Shown here piece by piece: positions 17,389 to 25,230 of a DNA stretch of 64,000 nt (its first letter is position 1; every line of letters starts with the position of its first letter). The stretch lies in NCBI GenBank assembly GCA_902632315.1, contig CACPCD010000002.1:51282-115281 (forward strand). Reading direction: 5' to 3'. A program made the position numbers and the translations under genes. The DNA is from an uncultured Pelagibacteraceae bacterium (lineage in GTDB: Bacteria; Pseudomonadota; Alphaproteobacteria; Pelagibacterales; Pelagibacteraceae). The notes under the pieces are model-generated. The model was not told the origin of the DNA and did not search any database. It saw only the letters and a program-made list of their open reading frames with translations.

Positions 17389-17702
17389 ATATTTTTTTCT
17401 AAAAACTCTTTCATATTACTTTCGGGAACACCACCAACTTTTCGATCGACTTCGATACCTTTTTTATAAATTATAACTGTTGGTACACCTCTTATCCCTG
17501 CTGCGCTGCCAGTGTTTATTCCACCATCTTCAATATCAGCATAATAAAAGCCTGCTTTATCTTTATAATCATCAGATAACTTATCCATTATTGGTTTCAA
17601 AGCTTTACAAGGACCACACCAAGCAGCACTAAATTGAATTACTGAAATATCTTCATTTTTGATTTTACTATCAAAATCTTCGTCTTTGAAATTTGTAAGC
17701 AT
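17385..17702 (-). CDS. trxA: Thioredoxin
   Basis: 105 residues, normal for thioredoxin 1. The active site WCGPCK has the redox cysteines at 29 and 32, and the cis-Pro lies in GVPTVIIYKKG. It reduces protein disulfides in the cytoplasm. folC next to trxA is conserved in alphaproteobacteria. Upstream is sbcB, 34 bases away on the same strand. Confidence 0.95.
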   Translation of the reverse strand: MLTNFKDEDFDSKIKNEDISVIQFSAAWCGPCKALKPIMDKLSDDYKDKAGFYYADIEDGGINTGSAAGIRGVPTVIIYKKGIEVDRKVGGVPESNMKEFLEKNI

Positions 17703-17736
17703 GTAAACTATCTATTATTATTTTTGTCAATGTCAA

Positions 17737-19173
17737 CTATGCTATTTCGTATTTTTTTTCAATTGACATAATAAATTGGTTAATTTCTTCAAGCTTTTTT
17801 AATTCTTCTTCATCATCTCTATTAGATGCTTGATCCCTTAAATAATCAATTTCGGTATACGCCATATTTACTGTTTGCCACTTTTCTCTATTTTTGCTTA
17901 ATATTCTTCTCGCAATTTCACTTTTTATATTTTTATATAAATCGGGTGGTAAAATTTGTGGGGCCTCTTGGTAAATAATTTTTTGGCCAAACCAACTACA
18001 TCTTTTATCTTGAAACTTATCTAATAATCTTAATTTATCCTCCCATGACGAACTGTGCCATATTTTAAATAGAGCTGTATCTTTGTTAGGAATAAATTTT
18101 TCGTATAAAGTTTCCTCAGGTAGCAAATCTTCTTGAGTTTTAGTTTGTTCCTTTTCCTCTGCGGCTTCTCTATTTATAACTTGAATATTTTTACAAAAAT
18201 TTTCATTTTCTCTAACAAGTTTAGCTCTCTTTTGAATTGTTGCTAAATCTAAATCTAAATAAGGTTTTTGTTTAAGAGCAAACTGTTTATCTAAAATTAC
18301 TGGAGCTTTATTAGTCTTTAAAACTCTTAAAGCCTTAGGGCTATATTTTTTTAATACATCTCGTAATTGATTTACCGGTAAGTCTAACAATGGTTCTGGA
18401 TCCCTTCTTAAGTCCCAAACATATCCCCAAGATGCATAAGATGGATGAAAGCAATGATTTGGATGTAGCGTTCCAGTAAGATACATCATATTTCTACCCT
18501 TCACATTTTCAAAAATAGAATATATGCCATCATTTTTTAAAAATGTTTCTACGCTTGTTTTTGTTGATGTCTTTAAAAAAGTATCCCAATTTTCTTTATG
18601 CTTATCTTTTATAATTCTAAGAACCTTCAGTGAGTTTTGCGCATCTACGTAAGCTGTGTGGCTAGCTGAGGTATCAAAACCTTGCATTCTAGATAAAGAT
18701 TCTAAGGCAAGGCTTGGATTTCCTGCTTCTGTTAATTCTGTTTTTAATGTGTCAGGATTTAATGTTTGTGCAGCCCTTGCTATATGTAAACCATCATGTT
18801 CGCTATTAGGCGATGAGTGCGTAGCATAAGGATACCGATTGCCCTTAAAAAAATTAAAGTGAAACATTCTTCTATCAAAATTTAGATTTGACCAACCCAT
18901 AAATATCGCTGGAGCACACTTTGTAAAAAAATTTTCAACTGCACCTAAAAATTCATAATGTGAATAATTACCTTTGGTTAATAAATCAATACTAGTTGAA
19001 TTAACAAGTAAAGCCTTTGCACTTGGAACTTCCCCTTCTGGCATTCGACCCCTAATATTCAATTTTCCAATCTCTTTTAAATTTTTATCAACTACAACAG
19101 CACCAACTTCAATTATAGAACCCCAAATAGTACTATTAGTCGTTTCTGTGTCGTAAATAACAATTTTATCCAT
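17737..19173 (-). CDS. sbcB: Exodeoxyribonuclease I
   Basis: 478 residues, matching E. coli ExoI in length. A DEDD exonuclease domain starts with IYDTETTNS (Asp8, Glu10), and SHTAYVDAQNSLKVL near residue 175 holds the final His/Asp. The SH3-like and C-terminal regions follow (HPNHCFHPSYASWGYVWDLR). ExoI degrades single-stranded DNA 3' to 5' and acts in mismatch repair and recombination. It forms a same-strand group with an MGME1-like nuclease (3 bases upstream) and rmuC. Confidence 0.9.
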   Translation of the reverse strand: MDKIVIYDTETTNSTIWGSIIEVGAVVVDKNLKEIGKLNIRGRMPEGEVPSAKALLVNSTSIDLLTKGNYSHYEFLGAVENFFTKCAPAIFMGWSNLNFDRRMFHFNFFKGNRYPYATHSSPNSEHDGLHIARAAQTLNPDTLKTELTEAGNPSLALESLSRMQGFDTSASHTAYVDAQNSLKVLRIIKDKHKENWDTFLKTSTKTSVETFLKNDGIYSIFENVKGRNMMYLTGTLHPNHCFHPSYASWGYVWDLRRDPEPLLDLPVNQLRDVLKKYSPKALRVLKTNKAPVILDKQFALKQKPYLDLDLATIQKRAKLVRENENFCKNIQVINREAAEEKEQTKTQEDLLPEETLYEKFIPNKDTALFKIWHSSSWEDKLRLLDKFQDKRCSWFGQKIIYQEAPQILPPDLYKNIKSEIARRILSKNREKWQTVNMAYTEIDYLRDQASNRDDEEELKKLEEINQFIMSIEKKYEIA

Positions 19174-19176
19174 TTT

Positions 19177-19932
19177 TTAGCTTGAATTACTCATTTCATT
19201 AAATCTTTTTAATCTGCCCAAAAATAAATTTTGATAAGTAATTAATTCAGGGCCTTGAATTTTAAATTCTTGAAACAAATTATCTACTGTGCAAACAAGG
19301 ATAACACAAGCTTTGATATTGGAGTTATGCACAACATCGTGAGCTAATGAATAAGCCGCAGTTTGTAAAAACCAAGAGTCTATGTATTCAGCCTTTTTTG
19401 GTTTATTAGATTGCTTAAAATCAATTATCGTTTCTTTTCCCTCGTACAATCCAACACAATCTGCAGTGCCTGCATATTTCGTTGGGTACACCATTGTACA
19501 CTCAACACCATAAACTTCCTCTAATCTGTTTGTTAGCCCCTTATCAATAATTTCTTTTGCCATCTTTTTATATTGTTCATTTTCTTCAAAGAAACTTAAA
19601 TTTTCTCTTCCTAAAATATAAGACTCCAAATAACTATGCATCTGAGAACCTCTACTACTAGCTGCTTTTGTAATTGCTTCAGCTTCTTTGTGACCAGTTC
19701 TTTCACGCCAATTTGCTAACGCAGCTTTATCTTCCTCAGACTTAGTTACATCAAGTATCGATGTTACGCTTGGTAATTTTGTTTCTCCCAATACATATCT
19801 TCTTATTCCATCTTCAGTAGCTCTTGATGATTTGGGGTAGTTATATTTCTTATTCCAACGCATGTGATTTCTTATAATCGGTATTTTTGGAAAAAAGAAA
19901 TTAATTTTTTGCTTGTTTATTTCTTTCGACAA
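19177..19932 (-). CDS. PD-(D/E)XK exonuclease resembling MGME1
   Basis: 251 residues. The RecB-type nuclease core is complete: RGSQMH with His99, GTAD with Asp158, IIDFKQS with Asp171 and Lys173, and QTAAY with Gln190 and Tyr194. The set RGxxxH, GTxD, DxKxSxKPK is the form seen in mitochondrial genome maintenance exonuclease 1 and related phage nucleases, which act on free single-stranded DNA ends. A later ATG at 19863 would shorten it by 23 residues. It overlaps rmuC by 32 bases and sits 3 bases before sbcB. The role is inferred from these neighbours. Confidence 0.8.
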   Translation of the reverse strand: MSKEINKQKINFFFPKIPIIRNHMRWNKKYNYPKSSRATEDGIRRYVLGETKLPSVTSILDVTKSEEDKAALANWRERTGHKEAEAITKAASSRGSQMHSYLESYILGRENLSFFEENEQYKKMAKEIIDKGLTNRLEEVYGVECTMVYPTKYAGTADCVGLYEGKETIIDFKQSNKPKKAEYIDSWFLQTAAYSLAHDVVHNSNIKACVILVCTVDNLFQEFKIQGPELITYQNLFLGRLKRFNEMSNSS

Positions 19933-20956
19933 ATTTTTCTACATTTTCTGTTTGAACAGCTTTCTCAACCTGTTCGGGATCTTTGATATTTTCTAGAGTT
20001 CTACTAATTGATCTCGCATCAGTACCAAACTTATCAACTACACTCATAGCTTCTTCTAATTTTTTTCTAAGCACAACAATATTGTCAAAATGCTTACCAA
20101 ATCTGGTAGTGATCGTTTTTAAATGATTATAAATCTCTGTAGCACCTTTTTGAACCTTCAATGACTGAAAGCCCATATGTAGAGATTGCAAATAAGCTGA
20201 TAGAGTATTAGGACCACAAATTACAATTTTATACTTTCTCATTAATTCTTGAGTAAGCAATTCCTTGGTGCTTGGATCCTGGTACTCTGTTAATTCTTTA
20301 TAAAGACTCTCAGTTGGTGCATACACAATTGCAAAATCAGTGGTCTTTGGTGGAACAATATATTTTTCATTTACACTTTTTGCTTTTGCTTTAAATGCAC
20401 TCGCCAATTTAGTTCTAGCATCAGCAGCTGCCTTTTTATCATCTGCTTCATGAGCATCTGTTATTGCTTTAAACTTTTCAGCAGGAAAATGAGAGTCCAC
20501 TGGTACCAAAACATCTCCTTGAAGTTTAATTGCAAATTCGACATTTTCACTAGTGTCCTCTTTCATCTTTACATTAGTAATAAATTGAGATGCAGGTAGT
20601 AAATCTTTCACAAGGGCTCCTAAAGAATATTCTGCTAAAGTTCCATACTTTTTAACCCCAGCTAAAATTTTAGTAATCCCCTCTTGGCTTTGATTTAATA
20701 ATTGAACTTGTTGATTAAAATTACCAACTTTTTCATCTACTTTAGTTAAGGCTGCTGTCATATCTTTAGCAACTTCTTTACTCATACTATTGAATGACTC
20801 ACCTAATGAATTTTTTAGACTATTGATATCATCCTTGATTTTAAGGACTTCTTGATCTTTATTATCCTCCTCATTAGGCTTGTTTTTAAACTTTAAAAAT
20901 AAAGCAATATTTACCAATAAAACAAATACTATTAATCCTACTATTATTATATCCAT
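19901..20956 (-). CDS. rmuC: DNA recombination protein RmuC
   Basis: 351 residues. A single N-terminal hydrophobic helix (about residues 3-23) anchors it, a coiled-coil region follows (about 30-110), then the conserved RmuC domain with VPVDSHFPAEKF and DFAIVYAPTESLY. RmuC limits inversions and rearrangements in E. coli and its core is thought to be nuclease-like. Here it heads rmuC-MGME1-like-sbcB-trxA, which strengthens a role in DNA end processing. Confidence 0.9.
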   Translation of the reverse strand: MDIIIVGLIVFVLLVNIALFLKFKNKPNEEDNKDQEVLKIKDDINSLKNSLGESFNSMSKEVAKDMTAALTKVDEKVGNFNQQVQLLNQSQEGITKILAGVKKYGTLAEYSLGALVKDLLPASQFITNVKMKEDTSENVEFAIKLQGDVLVPVDSHFPAEKFKAITDAHEADDKKAAADARTKLASAFKAKAKSVNEKYIVPPKTTDFAIVYAPTESLYKELTEYQDPSTKELLTQELMRKYKIVICGPNTLSAYLQSLHMGFQSLKVQKGATEIYNHLKTITTRFGKHFDNIVVLRKKLEEAMSVVDKFGTDARSISRTLENIKDPEQVEKAVQTENVEKFVERNKQAKN

Positions 20957-21116
20957 GATTCTCTACGTTATACTCCTATTTTTATATTTCAATTTATATT
21001 TTCTTTACCGTAATAAATTATAAGACTATATCTTCTCTCTTTGAAAATATAATAAAAAATTTTCTTTATGAAAAAGATGAAAATTTAAATTTATTTTCAA
21101 ATATTAGTAATTAATT

Positions 21117-21242
21117 ATGAACATATATTTTTTAATTATATTAATTCTATTAGTTTCAGTTGGCCTCTATGCAATTATAAGAAATATAGATATTATTAAA
21201 ATTATTCTAATTTATTTCAAAGACAAACTACTTGGAAAGTAA
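21117..21242 (+). CDS. Possible 41-residue single-helix membrane peptide
   Basis: An ATG at 21117 opens 41 codons reading MNIYFLIILILLVSVG then a short basic tail ending KLLGK. The first 20 residues are a clean transmembrane helix. It lies on the plus strand in the 271-base space between rmuC and hisG and overlaps the hisG end by 15 bases. No Shine-Dalgarno site is clear. A+T-rich DNA often encodes hydrophobic peptides by chance. The rest of the gap (20957-21116) shows no other feature. Confidence 0.35.
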   Translation: MNIYFLIILILLVSVGLYAIIRNIDIIKIILIYFKDKLLGK

Positions 21243-21914
21243 TCCTATAAAATTCTTTAATCCTTTTTTCTTACTATTCTTTTTTGAAGTGAAGATACAG
21301 GCTTGAGATTTTAATATTATTCCATCTCTTAATTCTCTTAATTTATTTGCCTCTAAAGTTTTTCCAGTTTGTGTAATATCAGATATTAACTCTGATGAAC
21401 CCGTGAAAGGATACGACTCCGTAGCTCCTAAACTATCTACCAGCTTAAATTGTGTGACCCCTTTTGAAAATAAAAAGTCTCTAGTTAAATTTGGATATTT
21501 AGTTGCAACTCTTAATCTCTTTTTCTTTTTATCTCTAAATTCAAAAGCAATTTCCTCAAGATCAGCTATCGTTTGAACATCAATCCAAGGATCGGGTATA
21601 GCCACTACTAAATTTGCTTTTCCAAAATCAAGTTTTTTAATTACATTAATTTTATTTTGTACATTAATTTCACTTTCCTTAAGCAAGTCGAAACCTGAAA
21701 AACCAATATCCAAAGAACCATCTCCCAATCTCTCAATGATCTCTCGTGCATGTAAATAAAGAATTTTAATATTCTGTTTATTCTTAATTGATCCAATTAA
21801 ATCCCTTTCTCCTCTTTCAGAAATAAGTTTTAATTTTTTTTTATAAAAAATTTTTAAAACATCTTTTCTTAATCGTCCTTTACTGGGAATTCCAATATTT
21901 ATAAAATTCTTCAT
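21228..21914 (-). CDS. hisG: ATP phosphoribosyltransferase, short form catalytic subunit
   Basis: 228 residues, the short HisG type that needs HisZ. GIPSKGRLR at the start, LDIGFSGFDLL, and the PRPP-binding DSLGATESYPFTGSSE are visible. It couples ATP and PRPP in the first step of histidine synthesis. The C-terminal regulatory domain of long HisG is absent, as expected. hisZ ends 2 bases upstream on the same strand. Confidence 0.92.
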   Translation of the reverse strand: MKNFINIGIPSKGRLRKDVLKIFYKKKLKLISERGERDLIGSIKNKQNIKILYLHAREIIERLGDGSLDIGFSGFDLLKESEINVQNKINVIKKLDFGKANLVVAIPDPWIDVQTIADLEEIAFEFRDKKKKRLRVATKYPNLTRDFLFSKGVTQFKLVDSLGATESYPFTGSSELISDITQTGKTLEANKLRELRDGIILKSQACIFTSKKNSKKKGLKNFIGLLSK

Positions 21915-21916
21915 AG

Positions 21917-22969
21917 TTAATAATTAAGATTTAAAGCAGCTCCAACTGCTGGTATTTGTTTTTTAGAGCCAAGATCAGATATCAACCTATCGTAACGACC
22001 ACCATTACAACAATTAATAATTTTTGAATTGTATTTGATATCTATTTTGAAAACCATTCCTGTATAATATTCTAATTGTCTACCAAAAGCTGTTGAGAAA
22101 ACTACATTCAGTTTGGAAATCTTATTTTTTGAAATAGGAAAATATTTTTGATCAACAATAAGATTAATTTTATTCTTCTTGAAAAATTTATTCAATTCAT
22201 AAGCAGCTTTGCTTATTGGACATTTAATTCTTAAAAATTCTTTGATAACTTTTGAAACATTTCTTCCCTTGCTTGCTCTTCTTGGGTCTTTAATCTTTTT
22301 ATCAAACCTTTCTAAAATTTCTTTGATTGTTCTACCTGCAACAATTGATGATTGATCGTGTTTTAACATTTTTAAATAACGTCTCTTATCAACTTCGACA
22401 ATAGTTGGGTCTACATCAGAATTTGTTTCTAATCTTTTTAATAAATCACTAAAATAGTCTTCTCGCCAAAAATGTCTTGTAAGTCTTAATTTCCACCTTT
22501 TTGGTATGTCTAATTTAGATATTAGGAGATTAAAAATCTCCACATTACCAATCGTTAGAGTGCCTATTGAATATTTTAGAACTTTAAGTGATTTTAGTGA
22601 TGTATTTATTATTTCTTTATCGTCATTTTTTTCATCTTTTGATCCTATAATCTCAAAACCAACTTGATTTCGGATTATAGAATCTTTTTTATTTTGAGAT
22701 TTTCTATAAGCCTGTCCACTATAAAAAATTTTTTCTTTTCCTTTCAAATTTTTTTCTAAATATCTTAAACATGAAGCAATTGTAAGATCGGGTCTCAAAC
22801 ATAATTCATTACCTGTCTGATCTATAAATGAAAAAATAAATTTTCTAAAACTTTCACCAGATCGTTGAACAATATGATTTGTTTCAATTACTGAAGGTAA
22901 TTCAATATATTTAAATCCCTTAGACTTTACAGATCTAAGAACTTTATCAGATAAGTTTTTTGATTTCAT
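21917..22969 (-). CDS. hisZ: ATP phosphoribosyltransferase regulatory subunit (HisRS paralogue)
   Basis: 350 residues. It keeps the class II synthetase fold seen in LRPDLTIASCLRYLEKN and the glycine-rich CNGGRYDRLISDLG but lacks the HisRS C-terminal anticodon-binding domain. HisZ proteins bind short HisG and confer histidine feedback. It follows hisS with a 23-base overlap, so the synthetase and its paralogue are adjacent and co-expressed. It is not a broken hisS copy because the frame is open and hisG is of the short type. Confidence 0.9.
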   Translation of the reverse strand: MKSKNLSDKVLRSVKSKGFKYIELPSVIETNHIVQRSGESFRKFIFSFIDQTGNELCLRPDLTIASCLRYLEKNLKGKEKIFYSGQAYRKSQNKKDSIIRNQVGFEIIGSKDEKNDDKEIINTSLKSLKVLKYSIGTLTIGNVEIFNLLISKLDIPKRWKLRLTRHFWREDYFSDLLKRLETNSDVDPTIVEVDKRRYLKMLKHDQSSIVAGRTIKEILERFDKKIKDPRRASKGRNVSKVIKEFLRIKCPISKAAYELNKFFKKNKINLIVDQKYFPISKNKISKLNVVFSTAFGRQLEYYTGMVFKIDIKYNSKIINCCNGGRYDRLISDLGSKKQIPAVGAALNLNY

Positions 22970-24341
22970 TTATTAAATTTGATTTAGGAATTGTTTGGCT
23001 ATTTTCACCCTTAACACCTTTAAGATTTTTAATAGTTACAGTGTTATCTTTAATTTCATTTTCTCCACAAATGATGGCAACTGATAATTCACGTTTATTT
23101 GCTAGCTCCAGCTGCTTTCCTAAATTTTTTTTGGTACTTAAAAATACCTCAGCGTTTATATTATTTTCTCTTAATAAATCGACTATCTCATAATAGTTCT
23201 TCAAAAATTTTTTATCCATTACACATACTAAAACTGGTTTTTGATCCTTTACTTTAATTTGATCCAGTTGCATTAATGCAAATAATAATCGATCAACCCC
23301 AAAACTAATTCCTGTCCCCGGAACATCAACCCCCCTAAATCTTGAAATAAGTTTAGCGTAGGCTCCTCCAGAGCATACACTTCCAATATCAACTGCTTTG
23401 CCTTTATTATTCATAATTTTAAAATTTAAGTTAGTTTCTACAATAAAATCAGAGTAATAAGCTAATCCTCTTACAATTGTGAAATTAGTCTTAACTTGCT
23501 TTAAATTAGATCCATAGCCCAGCATCTCAAAAACATCCTCGAGTTCTTTTATTCCTTCTTGGGATAGTGAGTTTTTTAAAGTTTGTTTAAGTTCTTTTAA
23601 ATCTTTTATTTTTAAAAAATTTAATATTTGTGTTACTTGATCATTACTTAAATCAGCTCCCTTGGTGATAGCACCACTCTGATCCTTTCTTTCTTTTTTA
23701 AGTAGCTCTTCAACTCCTTTTAAACCAAATCCTGGTTTATCAAGCTTATCTATCGCTCGAATGACTTTAATTTTTTTTTCTTCGGGTATATTTAAGTCAT
23801 CAATTAAACCTTGAACTATTTTTCTATTACTTACATTAATTATAAATTGATCTCTATTTAGACCACAATCTAAAAGTGTACTTGATATTAAATTACAAAG
23901 TTCAGCATTTGCTTGTGCAGAATTAACATTTCCAACAATGTCAAAATCAGCTTGCATAAATTCTCTATAACGGCCATTTCCAGCTTTCTCGTTTCTAAAT
24001 ACATTTTGAATTTGATATCTTTTAAAAATTGATGGAAGTTCTTGATTTTTTTGAGCATAAAATCTTGCAAGTGGGCTTGAAAGATCATAACGAAGGGTAA
24101 TATTTTTTTCTCCGTCTTCAAATGAGAATACATCAGACATAGGATTAGCATCATCTTCTGCCAGAAAAGATCCTATATTTTCACTAATTTCAAACGAAGG
24201 AGTTTCAAGAGCTTCTGCTCCAAATTTAATAAAATTTTTCTCAATAGCTGTTAAAAGCTTTTTCTTAAGAAGAACTTTTTTTCCCCATCGATCTTCAAAT
24301 CCTGAAGGTAATCCAGGAACTAATTTATTTTCTTTATTCAT
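22947..24341 (-). CDS. hisS: Histidyl-tRNA synthetase
   Basis: 464 residues from MNKENKLVPGLPSGFEDRW. An upstream in-frame ATG would start inside the tRNA-His gene and is rejected. Class II motifs: motif 2 as FKRYQIQNVFRNEKAGNGRYREFMQ in two conserved blocks, the histidine loop GLAYYSDFIVE, and GTGISFGVDRLL as motif 3. The ATG is 5 bases after the CCA end of tRNA-His, the molecule this enzyme charges. hisZ and hisG follow. The protein should recognise a tRNA-His without G-1, as known for alphaproteobacterial HisRS. Confidence 0.95.
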   Translation of the reverse strand: MNKENKLVPGLPSGFEDRWGKKVLLKKKLLTAIEKNFIKFGAEALETPSFEISENIGSFLAEDDANPMSDVFSFEDGEKNITLRYDLSSPLARFYAQKNQELPSIFKRYQIQNVFRNEKAGNGRYREFMQADFDIVGNVNSAQANAELCNLISSTLLDCGLNRDQFIINVSNRKIVQGLIDDLNIPEEKKIKVIRAIDKLDKPGFGLKGVEELLKKERKDQSGAITKGADLSNDQVTQILNFLKIKDLKELKQTLKNSLSQEGIKELEDVFEMLGYGSNLKQVKTNFTIVRGLAYYSDFIVETNLNFKIMNNKGKAVDIGSVCSGGAYAKLISRFRGVDVPGTGISFGVDRLLFALMQLDQIKVKDQKPVLVCVMDKKFLKNYYEIVDLLRENNINAEVFLSTKKNLGKQLELANKRELSVAIICGENEIKDNTVTIKNLKGVKGENSQTIPKSNLINEIKKLI

Positions 24342-24346
24342 TTTTT

Positions 24347-24421
24347 TGGTACCCGGGCTGAGAATCGAACTCAAACTTAAAGTTCCACAAACTTTCGTGC
24401 TAACCGTTACACCACCCAGGC
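24347..24421 (-). tRNA. tRNA-His (anticodon GTG)
   Basis: The cloverleaf folds fully: acceptor GCCTGGG with CCCGGGT, anticodon stem AAAGT/ACTTT around TTGTGGA (GTG), T-loop TTCGATT, and an encoded CCA. The first pair is G1-U72, the genomic base before it is T rather than G, and base 73 is A. The universal G-1/C73 pair is therefore not encoded, as reported for alphaproteobacteria. hisS starts 5 bases downstream. Confidence 0.93.
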
Positions 24422-24474
24422 ATTCCTTGTTTTTATATTATTTTTATGTGGATTAAAATTATATTATAAATAAA

Positions 24475-24514
24475 TAGCCTACAGGCTATGGAAACAGATT
24501 TTGTGAAATCTGTT
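24475..24514. other. Two adjacent perfect hairpins between cspA and tRNA-His
   Basis: The first is TAGCCT-AC-AGGCTA (24475-24488). The second is AACAGATTT-TGTG-AAATCTGTT (24493-24514), a 9-base stem with a 4-base loop. They stand 4 bases apart in a 220-base noncoding stretch that otherwise holds the cspA terminator and two overlapping minus-strand TATAAT matches at 24458-24468 that may serve tRNA-His. They could be operators, part of a small RNA, or transcript-end signals. Confidence 0.4.
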
Positions 24515-24592
24515 AGTAATTGCATTAATTGTTAAATTTATAATCATGGGGGTCTTTTTAATCAAAAATCTAAATTATTCAACCCATAAAAG

Positions 24593-24631
24593 AAAAGGAC
24601 GTCTTTTAATCTATTAAAAAAACGTCCTTTT
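24593..24631 (-). terminator. Intrinsic terminator after cspA
   Basis: Arms AAAAGGACG and CGTCCTTTT pair perfectly, an inner A/T stem extends them, and on the minus strand the right arm runs into CTTTTCTTTT. It begins 13 bases after the cspA stop and closes the long dcd-murA-hisD-infA-cspA unit. Confidence 0.8.
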
Positions 24632-24644
24632 AGAATTTCTGAAA

Positions 24645-24857
24645 CTAATCTACTTTTTTTAAATTTACCGCAGACGGACCTTTTGGACCATCCTCTAATG
24701 TAAATTCTAATTTATCTCCTTCATTTAGGTATCTCATTCCAGCTGCTTTTACAGCACTTGCATGAACAAACGCATCCTTTTCTTTGTCTTCTCTTTCGAT
24801 AAATCCAAAGCCTTTTTTCCCGTTAAACCATTTAACGGTTCCTTTTAGTGTACTCAT
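24645..24857 (-). CDS. cspA: Cold shock domain protein
   Basis: 70 residues, one cold shock domain. RNP1 is KGFGFIE and RNP2 is DAFVHAS, preceded by GTVKWFN. It binds single-stranded nucleic acid and melts mRNA structure. It follows tRNA-Phe and infA on the same strand, which suggests a translation-linked group. A minus-strand TATAAA at 24888-24893 could give an additional promoter, but its -35 is poor. Confidence 0.95.
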   Translation of the reverse strand: MSTLKGTVKWFNGKKGFGFIEREDKEKDAFVHASAVKAAGMRYLNEGDKLEFTLEDGPKGPSAVNLKKVD

Positions 24858-24932
24858 CTTATTTCTTAGTCCTTTTGTTATTTATTATTTATAGAAGTTA
24901 ATTTCTTTTTGATGAAATTCAAGATGTTTTGA

Positions 24933-25007
24933 TGGTGCCTCGGGAAGGATTCGCACCTCCGACACAAGCCTTTTCAGGGCTCTGCTCTACTCCTGAGCTA
25001 CCGAGGC
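24933..25007 (-). tRNA. tRNA-Phe (anticodon GAA)
   Basis: Acceptor GCCTCGG pairs exactly with CCGAGGC, followed by A73 and an encoded CCA. The anticodon loop CTGAAAA between GAGCC and GGCTT gives GAA. The gene starts 5 bases after the infA stop on the same strand and precedes cspA, so it is probably cut from a longer mRNA-tRNA transcript. Confidence 0.93.
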
Positions 25008-25012
25008 AAAAA

Positions 25013-25228
25013 TTAACCTCTAAAGATTATTCTACCTTTTGTGAGATCGTATGGCGTCATCTCAACTGTAACATTATCACCTTGTAATACTCTAATTCTA
25101 TTTTTTCTTAATTTGCCTGCCGTATGAGCTGTAACGACATGACCATTTTCTAATTGAACTCTAAACATAGCATTTGGTAACAGATCTGTTACTTTACCTT
25201 TGAATTCAAGTAAGTCTTGCTTTGACAA
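25013..25228 (-). CDS. infA: Translation initiation factor IF-1
   Basis: 71 residues, one S1-like OB fold, with the conserved [20 protein letters not shown] split around the core and the C-terminal [14 protein letters not shown]-1 occupies the A site of the 30S subunit during initiation. It follows hisD by 2 bases; in many alphaproteobacteria other small genes separate hisD and infA, and these are missing here. Confidence 0.96.
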   Translation of the reverse strand: MSKQDLLEFKGKVTDLLPNAMFRVQLENGHVVTAHTAGKLRKNRIRVLQGDNVTVEMTPYDLTKGRIIFRG

Positions 25229-25230
25229 AT

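Noticed and set aside
21917-22969. hisZ read as a truncated duplicate of hisS
   Set aside because: The frame is intact, the anticodon domain is absent as in all HisZ, and the neighbouring HisG is the short form that needs HisZ.
24342-24374. An upstream in-frame ATG for hisS giving 11 extra residues
   Set aside because: It lies inside the tRNA-His gene, and the conserved HisRS N-terminus begins at the ATG at 24341.
24488-24535. A 15-codon frame starting within the first hairpin and ending CINC
   Set aside because: Too short, no ribosome binding site, and explained by the hairpin sequences; no His or Phe codon run to suggest an attenuation leader.
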